Origin: an uncultured Aquimarina sp.
Lineage (GTDB): Bacteria > Bacteroidota > Bacteroidia > Flavobacteriales > Flavobacteriaceae
Reading direction: 5' to 3'
NCBI GenBank assembly: GCA_947489685.1
Contig: CANLEM010000001.1
Location: 682,001 to 746,000, forward strand
DNA length: 64,000 nucleotides
Below the pieces are notes generated by a model. It was given only the letters and a program-made list of their open reading frames with translations, was not told the DNA's origin and did no database searches. The position numbers were made by a program, and so were the translations under genes. Shown in pieces: positions 8,792-16,854 of this stretch (positions are counted from its first letter, which is position 1; each line of letters starts with the position of its first letter).

Positions 8792-10126
8792 ATGAAGTCT
8801 ACTAAAGATACCGATGTTTCTTTCTTTAAAGTGCTTAAAAATGCCAAACGTATTCTTAAGAACCCTTTGCCATTTCATCATGAGAATTTTGAGAAATATG
8901 GAAATATCTTTAAAATTCATCTAGGATTTGGTAAAACGGTCTTGTTTACTAGAGATGCGAGTTTTGCGAAACACATGCTTCAAAAAAATCATAGAAAGTA
9001 TTATAAGTCAGAACTACAGACTAAAGATCTGGCAAAATATATTGGAGAAGGATTGTTAACTGCAAATGGAGAAAAATGGTTGAAGCAAAGAAGATTAATA
9101 CAACCCGCTTTTCATAAAAAGAAATTAGAAACAATCGTTATCACCATTAAGGATGTTGTAATAGAAGAATTATCGAGAATTGTACCAGGCAAAACGGTAA
9201 ATATTTTTCCTTTAATGAATGATTTGGCATTTAAGGTGGTTGCCAAATCATTGTTTAGTTATACAGATACAGGAGATACGATTTCGCGATTACAATATAT
9301 TACAGAAACCGCGCAAAAAACATTAATTAAGGAAATAAGACAACCTTATAAAAGATGGTGGTTTAATTTAAGCGGCAAAATCAAAAGTACATTACAACTT
9401 ACTCAAGAAGCTCGCGATATTCTAAATGCGCTTATTGAAGAACGAAGGAAGTCTAATAAAAGCTATGATGATTTATTAGATATGCTTTTAGAATCGAGAT
9501 ATGAAGATGGAAGCGCAATGGATAATGAACAGTTAATTGATGAAATTCTTATTCTGTTTACGGCGGGGCATGAAACTACCTCTAATGCGCTAACTTTTAC
9601 CTTATTTTTGTTGGCACTTCATCCTAAGATTCAGGATAAGGCGTATAATGAGGCTTCTATTACAAAAGATGATGATGTATCTCCAATAGAACAAATCAAT
9701 AAATATCAATATGTAAAACAGTGTATAGAAGAGGCTATGCGATTGTACCCGCCGGCATATTTTTCTGATCGAGTAGCTATCGAGGACGATAGTTATGATA
9801 CACTTGAACTGCCAAAAGGTAGTATGATTTTGATCTCTTTTTTTGAGATCCATAGGCATAAAGAACTCTGGAAAAACCCCGAAGCGTTTGATCCAGATCG
9901 ATTTGCTCCCCACGTTGATAAAAAAGAATATTCGGATAAGTATTTTCCTTTTGGTGCAGGACCTCGAATGTGTATTGGTAATAATTTTGCAATGTATGAA
10001 ATGATTCTTGCCGTAAGCGAAATAGTGAGAAAATATGAAATCAAAACTACTTTTGATGCTATAGAGATTAAACCGTTGATTACTTTAAAACCCCAAAATG
10101 CATTACTGACCTTTACTCCTAGGTAA
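8792..10126 (+). CDS. Cytochrome P450
   Basis: 444 residues with the full P450 signature set: I-helix AGHETTS (O2 activation), K-helix ExxR in EEAMRLYPP, and the heme-thiolate loop FGAGPRMCIG with Cys394 as the iron ligand. There is no N-terminal membrane helix and no fused reductase, so it is a soluble monooxygenase that needs separate redox partners; none is encoded nearby. Overall it resembles the CYP4/CYP102-like fatty-acid hydroxylases common in marine Bacteroidota, but the substrate cannot be told from sequence. The start is the first ATG of the frame, before KSTKDTDVSFF. Confidence 0.93.
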   Translation: MKSTKDTDVSFFKVLKNAKRILKNPLPFHHENFEKYGNIFKIHLGFGKTVLFTRDASFAKHMLQKNHRKYYKSELQTKDLAKYIGEGLLTANGEKWLKQRRLIQPAFHKKKLETIVITIKDVVIEELSRIVPGKTVNIFPLMNDLAFKVVAKSLFSYTDTGDTISRLQYITETAQKTLIKEIRQPYKRWWFNLSGKIKSTLQLTQEARDILNALIEERRKSNKSYDDLLDMLLESRYEDGSAMDNEQLIDEILILFTAGHETTSNALTFTLFLLALHPKIQDKAYNEASITKDDDVSPIEQINKYQYVKQCIEEAMRLYPPAYFSDRVAIEDDSYDTLELPKGSMILISFFEIHRHKELWKNPEAFDPDRFAPHVDKKEYSDKYFPFGAGPRMCIGNNFAMYEMILAVSEIVRKYEIKTTFDAIEIKPLITLKPQNALLTFTPR

Positions 10127-10166
10127 CCCCATTCTTTTACTATATATAAAATCTTGCCAGGCTTGT

Positions 10167-10203
10167 TAGTGTCATTTTTTTGAAAATCAATAATATGACA
10201 CTA
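10167..10203. repeat. Inverted repeat between the P450 gene and the first GG-leader peptide gene
   Basis: TAGTGTCAT at 10167-10175 is repeated inverted as ATGACACTA at 10195-10203, with a 19-base spacer that contains a T run. It could be an operator or a weak hairpin/terminator for the P450 gene. A partial third half-site (AGTGACAT) follows near 10213. Confidence 0.45.
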
Positions 10204-10300
10204 CAATTTATAAGTGACATCTTAATTTTAGATCTCAATAAGATATAATCCCACATATCTATAAAGGATTGGGAAATTGTATGATCTAAATTTTGAACTT

Positions 10301-10486
10301 ATGAAAATTCTTAATGTAAAAGGTGTCCAAATTATAAGCAAAACAACTCAGAAATCTATTCATGGGGGTGAACCAGATAATCCATTCCCAAGGTATTTGT
10401 GCTCTAAACTATGGTGTGAATTACCCAACGGATTACATGTAATTTGTAATGATTGTATAAATTCTACTCTAGAATTTCTTCCTTGA
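10301..10486 (+). CDS. Double-glycine-leader Cys-rich peptide precursor 1
   Basis: 61 residues. The first 23 form a leader ending in Gly-Gly. It shares M1, K2, L4, G8, K14, Q17, K18, I20, G22 and G23 with the precursors at 11616 and 19243. The predicted mature part (38 residues) has four Cys at 34, 39, 49 and 52 (C-X4-C-X9-C-X2-C). The open frame reaches back to a TTG at 10277, but the leader alignment fixes the start at the ATG at 10301. The stop is 4 bases before the next gene, so the two are probably cotranscribed. Leaders of this type direct peptides to bacteriocin-type ABC exporters that cleave after Gly-Gly. Function unknown: bacteriocin-like, signal or structural. Confidence 0.72.
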   Translation: MKILNVKGVQIISKTTQKSIHGGEPDNPFPRYLCSKLWCELPNGLHVICNDCINSTLEFLP

Positions 10487-10489
10487 AAT

Positions 10490-11491
10490 ATGAAAAAAAT
10501 TGTAATTGGATTGTTAATCATTTTCCACTATCAATTGGGAATTTCTCAATCGGATACTTTAAAACTTGGCTTAAAAGGGAAAATAGTTAGGGCATTGGTA
10601 CACTCACCACATACTAAATCAACCTTTTATGCGGGGCTTAAAGGAAAGCGTTTGGGTACAGGTTTGATATACCAAAGTAATGATCATGGTACAACGTGGT
10701 TTCCTTTGCATGAGGGTAAGCCTATTGGTCCTTATGTTTCAGATATACAGGCTATTGCTGAAGCAAAAGATAAAGATCGAACTATCTATGTTGGTACCTG
10801 GAAAAACGGACTGTACAAAAGTGTGAATAAAGGAAAAACATGGGAAAAGGATTCAGTATTTCCTTTTTCTGATGTTAGAAGCATAAAAGTAGGTGTTCAG
10901 AATCCCTCTTTAGTTTATGTGGCCACTTCGGCTTTTGGAGTAATAAAAAGCACGGATGAAGGTAAAACATGGCAACGGTGTACTCCTAATACCATCGATA
11001 ACACATTTAAATTTGTTTGGTCTATAGCATTGGATAACAATGATGACAATATCATTTATGCGCAAACCTATAATAGGGGAGTGTGGAAATCTATGAATCA
11101 GGGAGAAACTTGGAAACAAATTTTAAATACAAAACGAAAAGTCTGTTGGGATATTAAAATATCAGAAAACAATAAAGAAATTTGGGTAGCTTCTAGTAAA
11201 AGAAGAGATAGTATTAGCTCGATTTATCATAGCATCAATGCGGGAAATACCTGGGAAGAAATTAAGGATGTTCCCCAGATTGGAATATGTCAAATTAATG
11301 TTGTTAAACATAAAGGAAGGAACATGTTAATTATAGGAAGTTGGCAAAATGGAGTTTTTGTAAGAGAAGATCAAAAAAAATGGCAGAAAATCAACAGTGT
11401 AGATTTTAATGAAATATCCGAAATATTAGTAAATAAAAACCAATTACTAATAGGTAGTTGGGGTAATGGGATTTACCATGCAAAATTTTAA
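10490..11491 (+). CDS. Secreted Asp-box (BNR-like) beta-propeller protein
   Basis: 333 residues with a Sec signal peptide (about 1-20, ending near GISQS). Five Asp-box motifs of the S-x-D/N-x-G-x-T-W type lie at 63-70, 111-118, 154-161, 201-208 and 248-255, spaced 40-50 residues apart, as in sialidase/sortilin/Ycf48-type propellers. No catalytic residues of sialidases are recognisable, so this is more likely a binding or scaffold protein in the periplasm or envelope. It has no obvious T9SS sorting domain. The start is 4 bases after the stop of peptide precursor 1, which suggests a shared transcript. Confidence 0.8.
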   Translation: MKKIVIGLLIIFHYQLGISQSDTLKLGLKGKIVRALVHSPHTKSTFYAGLKGKRLGTGLIYQSNDHGTTWFPLHEGKPIGPYVSDIQAIAEAKDKDRTIYVGTWKNGLYKSVNKGKTWEKDSVFPFSDVRSIKVGVQNPSLVYVATSAFGVIKSTDEGKTWQRCTPNTIDNTFKFVWSIALDNNDDNIIYAQTYNRGVWKSMNQGETWKQILNTKRKVCWDIKISENNKEIWVASSKRRDSISSIYHSINAGNTWEEIKDVPQIGICQINVVKHKGRNMLIIGSWQNGVFVREDQKKWQKINSVDFNEISEILVNKNQLLIGSWGNGIYHAKF

Positions 11492-11615
11492 AATATAATT
11501 TTTGTTAGGAAAAAAAACAGGCTGTATGGGGGCAAATGTAGTTGAGAGCAACCAAGAATATGTCTCGAGTTCCATACTAGTTCGAGCAATTGATTAATAT
11601 ATAAACAGACAAATC

Positions 11616-11783
11616 ATGAAATTTTTAAAATCACAAGGAGTTAAGATTCTTGACAAAAAAGAACAAAAATTCATCTCGGGAGGACGTGGTGGTAACTGCT
11701 GGGATAATTATGTATGTTGTTTTAAAGGATGTAGAAGTTCTGGATATCCAGTAGATGTATGTAAAGATCTTTGTGCTATTTAA
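11616..11783 (+). CDS. Double-glycine-leader Cys-rich peptide precursor 2
   Basis: A 55-residue gene found by reading the gap between two larger genes. The 23-residue leader ends in SGG and matches the leaders at 10301 and 19243 at ten positions. The core after the Gly-Gly is 32 residues with six Cys (28, 34, 35, 39, 49, 53). The last four Cys are spaced C-X3-C-X9-C-X3-C, exactly as in precursor 3, with Ser-Gly-x-Pro at the same place in the X9 loop. That spacing is the one used by disulfide-stapled helical hairpins. An intrinsic terminator starts 24 bases after the stop. No modification enzyme or exporter is adjacent. Confidence 0.8.
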   Translation: MKFLKSQGVKILDKKEQKFISGGRGGNCWDNYVCCFKGCRSSGYPVDVCKDLCAI

Positions 11784-11807
11784 AAGATTATCTTTTTTAG
11801 CAGATCA

Positions 11808-11840
11808 AAAACCAAGATGTAAAGCATCTTGGTTTTTTTG
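11808..11840 (+). terminator. Intrinsic terminator after peptide gene 2
   Basis: A 12-bp stem (11808-11819 with 11825-11836) around a 5-base loop, ending in a T run. It marks the end of the peptide 2 transcript before the CHAT gene. Confidence 0.88.
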
Positions 11841-11895
11841 TAATTAGAAAACCTAATATCATCTTATAATAAGAAATAAATTATCTTTATAAGAA

Positions 11896-14800
11896 ATGAT
11901 CTTTGGGGTGAAAAAAAGTATTGTTTTTCTACTGTTTTTTTTATTCGTGACATTTGTCTTTTCACAGCAAAAGGATGATGCATATGAAGAGGGTCGTATT
12001 GCGTTCAAAAATTATGATTATAATAAGGCTTTACTAAAATTTAAAAAGGCATCGAGCCAATTCTTTGAAAAAAATGAAATAAAAAGCTACCTAAAATCTC
12101 AGCTATATATTTCTAATATTTCGATGTATACTAATAATTTCTCTTCGGCCCTGCAAACCATTGATCATTCTATTCAGACATATGCATCAAAAAAGATGGC
12201 TAATGATAGTATATGGGGGGAGTTAATGAATACAAAAGCCCTAGTCTATAGAATGAATGGTAATGCAAAAAAAGCATTGCAAATAAGTGATCAGATTTTA
12301 GAGATACAATTAATAACGCCTTCTTTTTCTAAATATAATTTGGTTAAAACATATACTGTACGTAGTCGTATTTTAATAGCATTGGGCAATTTTGATGAAG
12401 CTATTGGTATTATAGAAGAAACGTTGAATTTTCCTAAAGAATCAGTCTCTAATCAATTGAGAGGAGAGCTAATTAATAATTTGGGAACTGCTTATTTGTT
12501 AAAAGACGATTTTCATAGAGCATATGAGTACTATACTATTGCATACGAGCTTAAGCTGAAGCACAACATGGGTTTTTATGATTTGGCAATTGCCACCTTT
12601 AATTTGGGGGTAGTAAATGAAGCATTAAGAGAGTATGATAATGCGCTTGTGTTTTATGAAAAATCGGCAGGATATGACCTCAAAAACCAAGGAGAAAAGG
12701 TAGGTTTCATTGCAGATATTTATATGGCTATTAGCGGAATTTATTCCAAAAAAAATGACCTTGAAAAAGCGGAAGAATTTATAGAAAAATCACTTCAAAA
12801 AACCACTAGTGTTTTTGGAGAAGATCATCTTAATACGGCCAATGTATATAGTTGGTATGTGCGATACCTAAAACTAAAAGGCGAATATGACAAGGCATTG
12901 GCGATAGATAAAAAAGCCCTGGATATTAGAGAAAAATCTTATGGTTTGTATCATTGGTTTCCGATTCAGAATTTAACATCGATTGCAGAAACGCTTACCA
13001 AATTGAAGCAATATAACAAAGCGCAAAAGTATTATGAAGAAGCTCTAAGGCGAAGTAAAAAAATGAATTCTAGATTTCAGGAAGCCGAGTGCTATCAAGG
13101 TATGGGAAAAATGTTTATGCAGATAGGAAAGTATCCCGAATCAATAGATTTTTTGAATAGATCGTTTGAAAGTTTCTCGAAACATTTTAGTGTAAATCAT
13201 CCTTATGCGATCGAAGCAGAAATGTTAAAAGCACATGCTTTATTTCTAAATAAAAATTATGAAGAAGTAATAAAAATTACCACACAGTATAGTACTGAAG
13301 GTTATAAAGATAATAGCTTTCCTACTGTTCTGGTAGATGCCTTACATCTTAATAATAAAATAGCTTTGGCAAATTATAATATCTCCAAAGAGGCAGATTC
13401 TTTAATTAAGGCATACCAAAACCTGGATATGCTGATACAGTATATCCAAAAATTAAATAAAGAATACACTAGTGATATTTCCAGAATTAATGCTGCCCAA
13501 AAGAATACTAAGTATATCAATAAGGGGATCGAAATTTGTTTTTTATTATATGAAAAAACAAAACAAAGGCGGTATGTAGAAAAAGCATTTCGACTTTCAG
13601 AATTTAATAGAAATAGAGTTTTGGTTGCTGGGGTTAAAGACCAGCAGTTCAAAAAATTGACTGGAGTTCCGGATTCGTTATTAATTAAAGAAAGCAACCT
13701 TAAACAAAATTTAGCCTTAACCAAAGAACGCATATATCAAAATAGAGATTCTTCGAAAATAGACTCTTTAATGACCTTGCGATTAGAGTATAGTTCCCAA
13801 TTGCAAGATGTGTTACAAGAAATCAAAAATGATCACCCTAAATATTACCAATTAAAATATGCCGAAAACCTTGTTTCTATAAACCAAATCCAAGATGACT
13901 TTTTGGATGAAACAACTTCAATAATTGAATATTTTGTTGGAGAAGAAAATGTTTTTGTTTTTGTAATCGATAAGGACAATGCCATATTTAAGAAATTACC
14001 GATTGCCAAACAGGTTAAAAAGAATGTAAAAATATATCGCGATCGATTAATGAATCAACAAGATCTAAAAGAAGTTGCGACACAATTATTTGATCAGTTA
14101 CTTAAAAATGTGGATATAAAGAACAGATTAATAATTATATCAGATGATGTGCTAAACTACCTACCTTTTGAAGCTTTATATACAAACGATAAATATCTTA
14201 TAGAGCATTGTGCTATAAATTATACCGGAGCAGCATCGTTGTTACCTCCCATAAAAAATAGAAACTCCAAACGTGATAATACCATAAAATGGGTTGGATT
14301 TGCGCCAAAATATGAGGAGAATAATTTTTTAGCCTCAAGCCACAATGAAATCCTAAACATTTCTAAAATTATGAGGGGAAAAGTGTTTTTGGATGATAAA
14401 GCATCTGTAGAAAATTTTGTTTCAGAGGCAGCAAATGCATCTATATTGCATGTAGCGGCTCATGCCGACATAAATCATGAAAATACGATGTATAACAAAC
14501 TTGTTTTTTCAAAAAATGATCATGCTAGTGAATTAACTGCATCAGAAATTTATACGTTATCCTTATCCTCGGATCTGGTAGTTTTAAGTGCGTGTAATAC
14601 GGGTTACGGAGAATTAAAAAAAGGAGAAGGTGTTATGAGTATGTCTAGAGCGTTTCAATACGCTGGAGCCAAAAGTACAGTAATGAGTTTGTGGAAAGTA
14701 CCTGATAAGGAGACTGCTCTACTTATGAATAATTTCTACAAAAACCTGAAACAAAATAAAGCTAAGGATCTGGCTTTACAAAGTGCAAAATTAGAGTATC

Positions 14801-14973
14801 TTAAAAATACCAAAGATAATGTGTTAAAACACCCGTATTACTGGGCTGGGTTTGTAGTGGCTGGCAATACCGATGCATTACATGTTAATACTTCTTATCA
14901 CTGGTGGATTATTGGTTTGATTTTAATTTTAGTTTTTGTTTTTTTGAAGAAACTAATCCAGCTTTTTAAGTAA
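11896..14973 (+). CDS. TPR-CHAT domain protein (caspase-like), periplasmic with C-terminal membrane helix
   Basis: 1025 residues: an N-terminal signal sequence (about 1-24), many tetratricopeptide repeats (about 30-480), a coiled linker, then a CHAT domain (about 690-985). The last 25 or so residues form a membrane helix plus a Lys-rich end. The CHAT catalytic pair appears intact: His856 in HVAAHA and Cys900 in LSACNTG. CHAT domains are caspase/separase-type cysteine peptidases found in regulated proteolysis and some defence systems. The topology suggests a periplasmic enzyme tethered to the inner membrane. Its 3' end overlaps the convergent anti-sigma gene by 21 bases. The natural substrate is unknown. 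Confidence 0.88.
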   Translation: MIFGVKKSIVFLLFFLFVTFVFSQQKDDAYEEGRIAFKNYDYNKALLKFKKASSQFFEKNEIKSYLKSQLYISNISMYTNNFSSALQTIDHSIQTYASKKMANDSIWGELMNTKALVYRMNGNAKKALQISDQILEIQLITPSFSKYNLVKTYTVRSRILIALGNFDEAIGIIEETLNFPKESVSNQLRGELINNLGTAYLLKDDFHRAYEYYTIAYELKLKHNMGFYDLAIATFNLGVVNEALREYDNALVFYEKSAGYDLKNQGEKVGFIADIYMAISGIYSKKNDLEKAEEFIEKSLQKTTSVFGEDHLNTANVYSWYVRYLKLKGEYDKALAIDKKALDIREKSYGLYHWFPIQNLTSIAETLTKLKQYNKAQKYYEEALRRSKKMNSRFQEAECYQGMGKMFMQIGKYPESIDFLNRSFESFSKHFSVNHPYAIEAEMLKAHALFLNKNYEEVIKITTQYSTEGYKDNSFPTVLVDALHLNNKIALANYNISKEADSLIKAYQNLDMLIQYIQKLNKEYTSDISRINAAQKNTKYINKGIEICFLLYEKTKQRRYVEKAFRLSEFNRNRVLVAGVKDQQFKKLTGVPDSLLIKESNLKQNLALTKERIYQNRDSSKIDSLMTLRLEYSSQLQDVLQEIKNDHPKYYQLKYAENLVSINQIQDDFLDETTSIIEYFVGEENVFVFVIDKDNAIFKKLPIAKQVKKNVKIYRDRLMNQQDLKEVATQLFDQLLKNVDIKNRLIIISDDVLNYLPFEALYTNDKYLIEHCAINYTGAASLLPPIKNRNSKRDNTIKWVGFAPKYEENNFLASSHNEILNISKIMRGKVFLDDKASVENFVSEAANASILHVAAHADINHENTMYNKLVFSKNDHASELTASEIYTLSLSSDLVVLSACNTGYGELKKGEGVMSMSRAFQYAGAKSTVMSLWKVPDKETALLMNNFYKNLKQNKAKDLALQSAKLEYLKNTKDNVLKHPYYWAGFVVAGNTDALHVNTSYHWWIIGLILILVFVFLKKLIQLFK

Positions 14974-15678
14974 TTCTTTTGCCTCTTTCTTTTTATACTC
15001 GCTATCCGAAATGTTTAGTAGTAGCTCTAAAGTAGTTTTGGCCTTTTGCGGGTTATTAGTCTTCAAGTAAGCCAGAGCCAGATACCAATATCTTTTTTCA
15101 CTAAATGAGTCCGTAGTAGCAGTGTCCTTTGTAAGAATTGGGATTGCCATTTCTGCCTGGTCCAATTGAAGTAACACGTTGGATTTGTAAAATAAAATAA
15201 CTGGGTCTTCTGTGTTTGCCAACATCTGATCAAATAACTCTAAGGCTTTCTCAAATTTGGCATTCTCATAAGAATTAAAAGCTAATGCTTTTAGGTTTTC
15301 ATTAACCTCACTTCTAACCACAGGTTGCGTTACATTTCTATAGGGTTCAAAATATTGAGCAAATAATACTTCGTTCGAAGGAGATAATCTGTTGGTTAAA
15401 AAATATGTCAATCCTAAAATTACAATTATTGAAGCGGCCAAATACCACCATTTGACTGATCTTTTTTTGGTTATAGGTTTTGGGTTGACCTCTATTTCAG
15501 AAAGTAAACTTCTAAAATCTCTATCATCCTTATCTTCAGTAACTTTTTTAAGAGTCTCATGAAAATCAACTTCCTTTTTAAAATCAATATCAGATTTTAA
15601 CAACCTGTCAAATTCTATTTGCTCATCTGGAGTAAGCGAATTTTGTATATGTTTCGATATGAGTTCTTGAGGTGTCAT
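14953..15678 (-). CDS. Anti-sigma-factor-like membrane protein with periplasmic TPR region
   Basis: 241 residues: a cytoplasmic N-terminal part of about 70 residues starting MTPQELISKHIQ and resembling anti-sigma domains, one membrane helix (about 77-96), and a periplasmic part with TPR-like helices (about 125-241). Its start codon overlaps the stop of the upstream sigma gene by 4 bases, the classic arrangement for a cognate sigma/anti-sigma pair with translational coupling. The function is inferred from topology and partner; no catalytic motif is present. It converges with, and overlaps, the CHAT gene. Confidence 0.75.
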   Translation of the reverse strand: MTPQELISKHIQNSLTPDEQIEFDRLLKSDIDFKKEVDFHETLKKVTEDKDDRDFRSLLSEIEVNPKPITKKRSVKWWYLAASIIVILGLTYFLTNRLSPSNEVLFAQYFEPYRNVTQPVVRSEVNENLKALAFNSYENAKFEKALELFDQMLANTEDPVILFYKSNVLLQLDQAEMAIPILTKDTATTDSFSEKRYWYLALAYLKTNNPQKAKTTLELLLNISDSEYKKKEAKELLKKLD

Positions 15679-16262
15679 TGTTCTGGGGTATTAATAATTT
15701 CCTTAAGCTGTTTTAAACAACGAGATTTTTGACTACTAACTACATTGGTGTTTTCATATCCCGATTTTTTGGCAATCTCTTCAATAGTTAGTCCTCTATA
15801 ATAGAACAATGTTAACATTTCCTGGCAACGTTTTCCGAGTTTATTAAAAAATGTGCGCAATAATTTTTGTTCTATAGATGGTTCATCAGCAAGATCAAAA
15901 TCAACCTCTTCAACCTTATCATTAATGATATGAATTTCTGAATCCAGAGACACAGTATGTTTGCGTTGCTTGTGGTAGTTATAAATCATCCGTTTTCCGA
16001 TACCAAAAAGGTAGGTTTTAAATGAACTGTCAACCTGCTCAAGTCTTCCCTGAATGGCATGTTTTCGTATAACTATAAATGCTTCCTGATAGATATCTAC
16101 CATAATATCAGTATTTGCTCCATATCGTTTTCCGAAGTTTAAAAAAGCAGCTCTATACTTATAATAAAGTGTGCTTATATCCTTAGGATTGCTATTGGTT
16201 AAAATATGTATAAGAGATGGGTTCACTAGATAAATTTCTATTCCTCTAAGGTAAAAAAACAT
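15675..16262 (-). CDS. ECF RNA polymerase sigma factor (sigma-70 family)
   Basis: 195 residues with a sigma region 2-like segment (about 28-95; DIYQEAFIVIRKH and FKTYLFGIGKRMIYN) and a region 4 helix-turn-helix (about 135-190; CQEMLTLFYYRGLTIEEIAKK). This is the size and layout of an extracytoplasmic-function sigma factor. It is the first gene of a two-gene minus-strand operon with the anti-sigma gene. The start is the most upstream ATG; a later one would remove part of region 2. Targets are unknown; the neighbouring CHAT, peptide and 16-19 kb genes are candidates by position only. Confidence 0.85.
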   Translation of the reverse strand: MFFYLRGIEIYLVNPSLIHILTNSNPKDISTLYYKYRAAFLNFGKRYGANTDIMVDIYQEAFIVIRKHAIQGRLEQVDSSFKTYLFGIGKRMIYNYHKQRKHTVSLDSEIHIINDKVEEVDFDLADEPSIEQKLLRTFFNKLGKRCQEMLTLFYYRGLTIEEIAKKSGYENTNVVSSQKSRCLKQLKEIINTPEQ

Positions 16263-16355
16263 TTTTTCTCAGCATAAATGTTAAGATTCCTTTTTTTTCT
16301 TCCATAAAAAGGAAACAGATCAAACGAATATTAAATTTTTAAAAATGAATTTATC

Positions 16356-16565
16356 ATGAATCAGATGTTGAAAAAATTAAGAATCGAAGGACTATTGTTA
16401 GAAGCTATTCCTTCATTGGGTTTATCATTGCTCATTGCCGAAATGTATTATAAGCTAGGAAGTTTTTCATTAGAGTGTATTGCGTTTTTGGCGACATGGA
16501 TTTTTACAGGTTATTTCTTTAACCAGGCAAGAAAACAAATCATTTTATTAACCAAAAAGAAATAG
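16356..16565 (+). CDS. Small two-helix membrane protein, unknown
   Basis: 69 residues. Two hydrophobic stretches (about 11-30 and 39-56) are flanked by basic residues (LKKLR at the start, TKKK at the end). No family recognised. It is the first of three closely spaced plus-strand genes (gaps of 4 and 12 bases) of unknown function and lies divergent from the ECF sigma gene, sharing its 93-base upstream region. Confidence 0.6.
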   Translation: MNQMLKKLRIEGLLLEAIPSLGLSLLIAEMYYKLGSFSLECIAFLATWIFTGYFFNQARKQIILLTKKK

Positions 16566-16569
16566 GGTC

Positions 16570-16842
16570 ATGGCAAAAACAACAAAACCGGTAACCGTAG
16601 TGGGGACTATGGTAAAAAATGCTATAGTAGGATTTGTAAATCAACCCGCAGATATCATTATTACCAATACGCAAGTCGAAATTTTGGGATCTAAGATTAA
16701 GGTTCTGGGTCCTACCAAAAATGTGTTAATGTCGATAGATGCATCGGCTATTATAGTGAGTAAAAAATTAATGATTGGCAAAAAAGATGTGGGTCAAACA
16801 TTAGAGGATCTCGAAGCTAGAATTAAAAAAATAGAATCTTAA
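16570..16842 (+). CDS. Small protein of unknown function
   Basis: 90 residues with no signal peptide. The N-terminal two thirds look beta-rich with alternating hydrophobics (IIITNTQVEILGSKIKVLG), and the end is a short amphipathic helix (LEDLEARIKKI). No family recognised. It lies 4 bases after the small membrane protein gene and 12 bases before the 486-residue unknown, so it is part of the same presumed transcript. Confidence 0.6.
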   Translation: MAKTTKPVTVVGTMVKNAIVGFVNQPADIIITNTQVEILGSKIKVLGPTKNVLMSIDASAIIVSKKLMIGKKDVGQTLEDLEARIKKIES

Positions 16843-16854
16843 AAAGATATACAG

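Noticed and set aside
10277-10300. TTG extension of peptide precursor 1
   Set aside because: The three leaders align only from the ATG at 10301, and the extension has no counterpart in the other two precursors.
10484-10489. Fusion of peptide precursor 1 with the Asp-box protein by frameshift
   Set aside because: The propeller has its own signal peptide directly after its ATG, so it is a separate gene.
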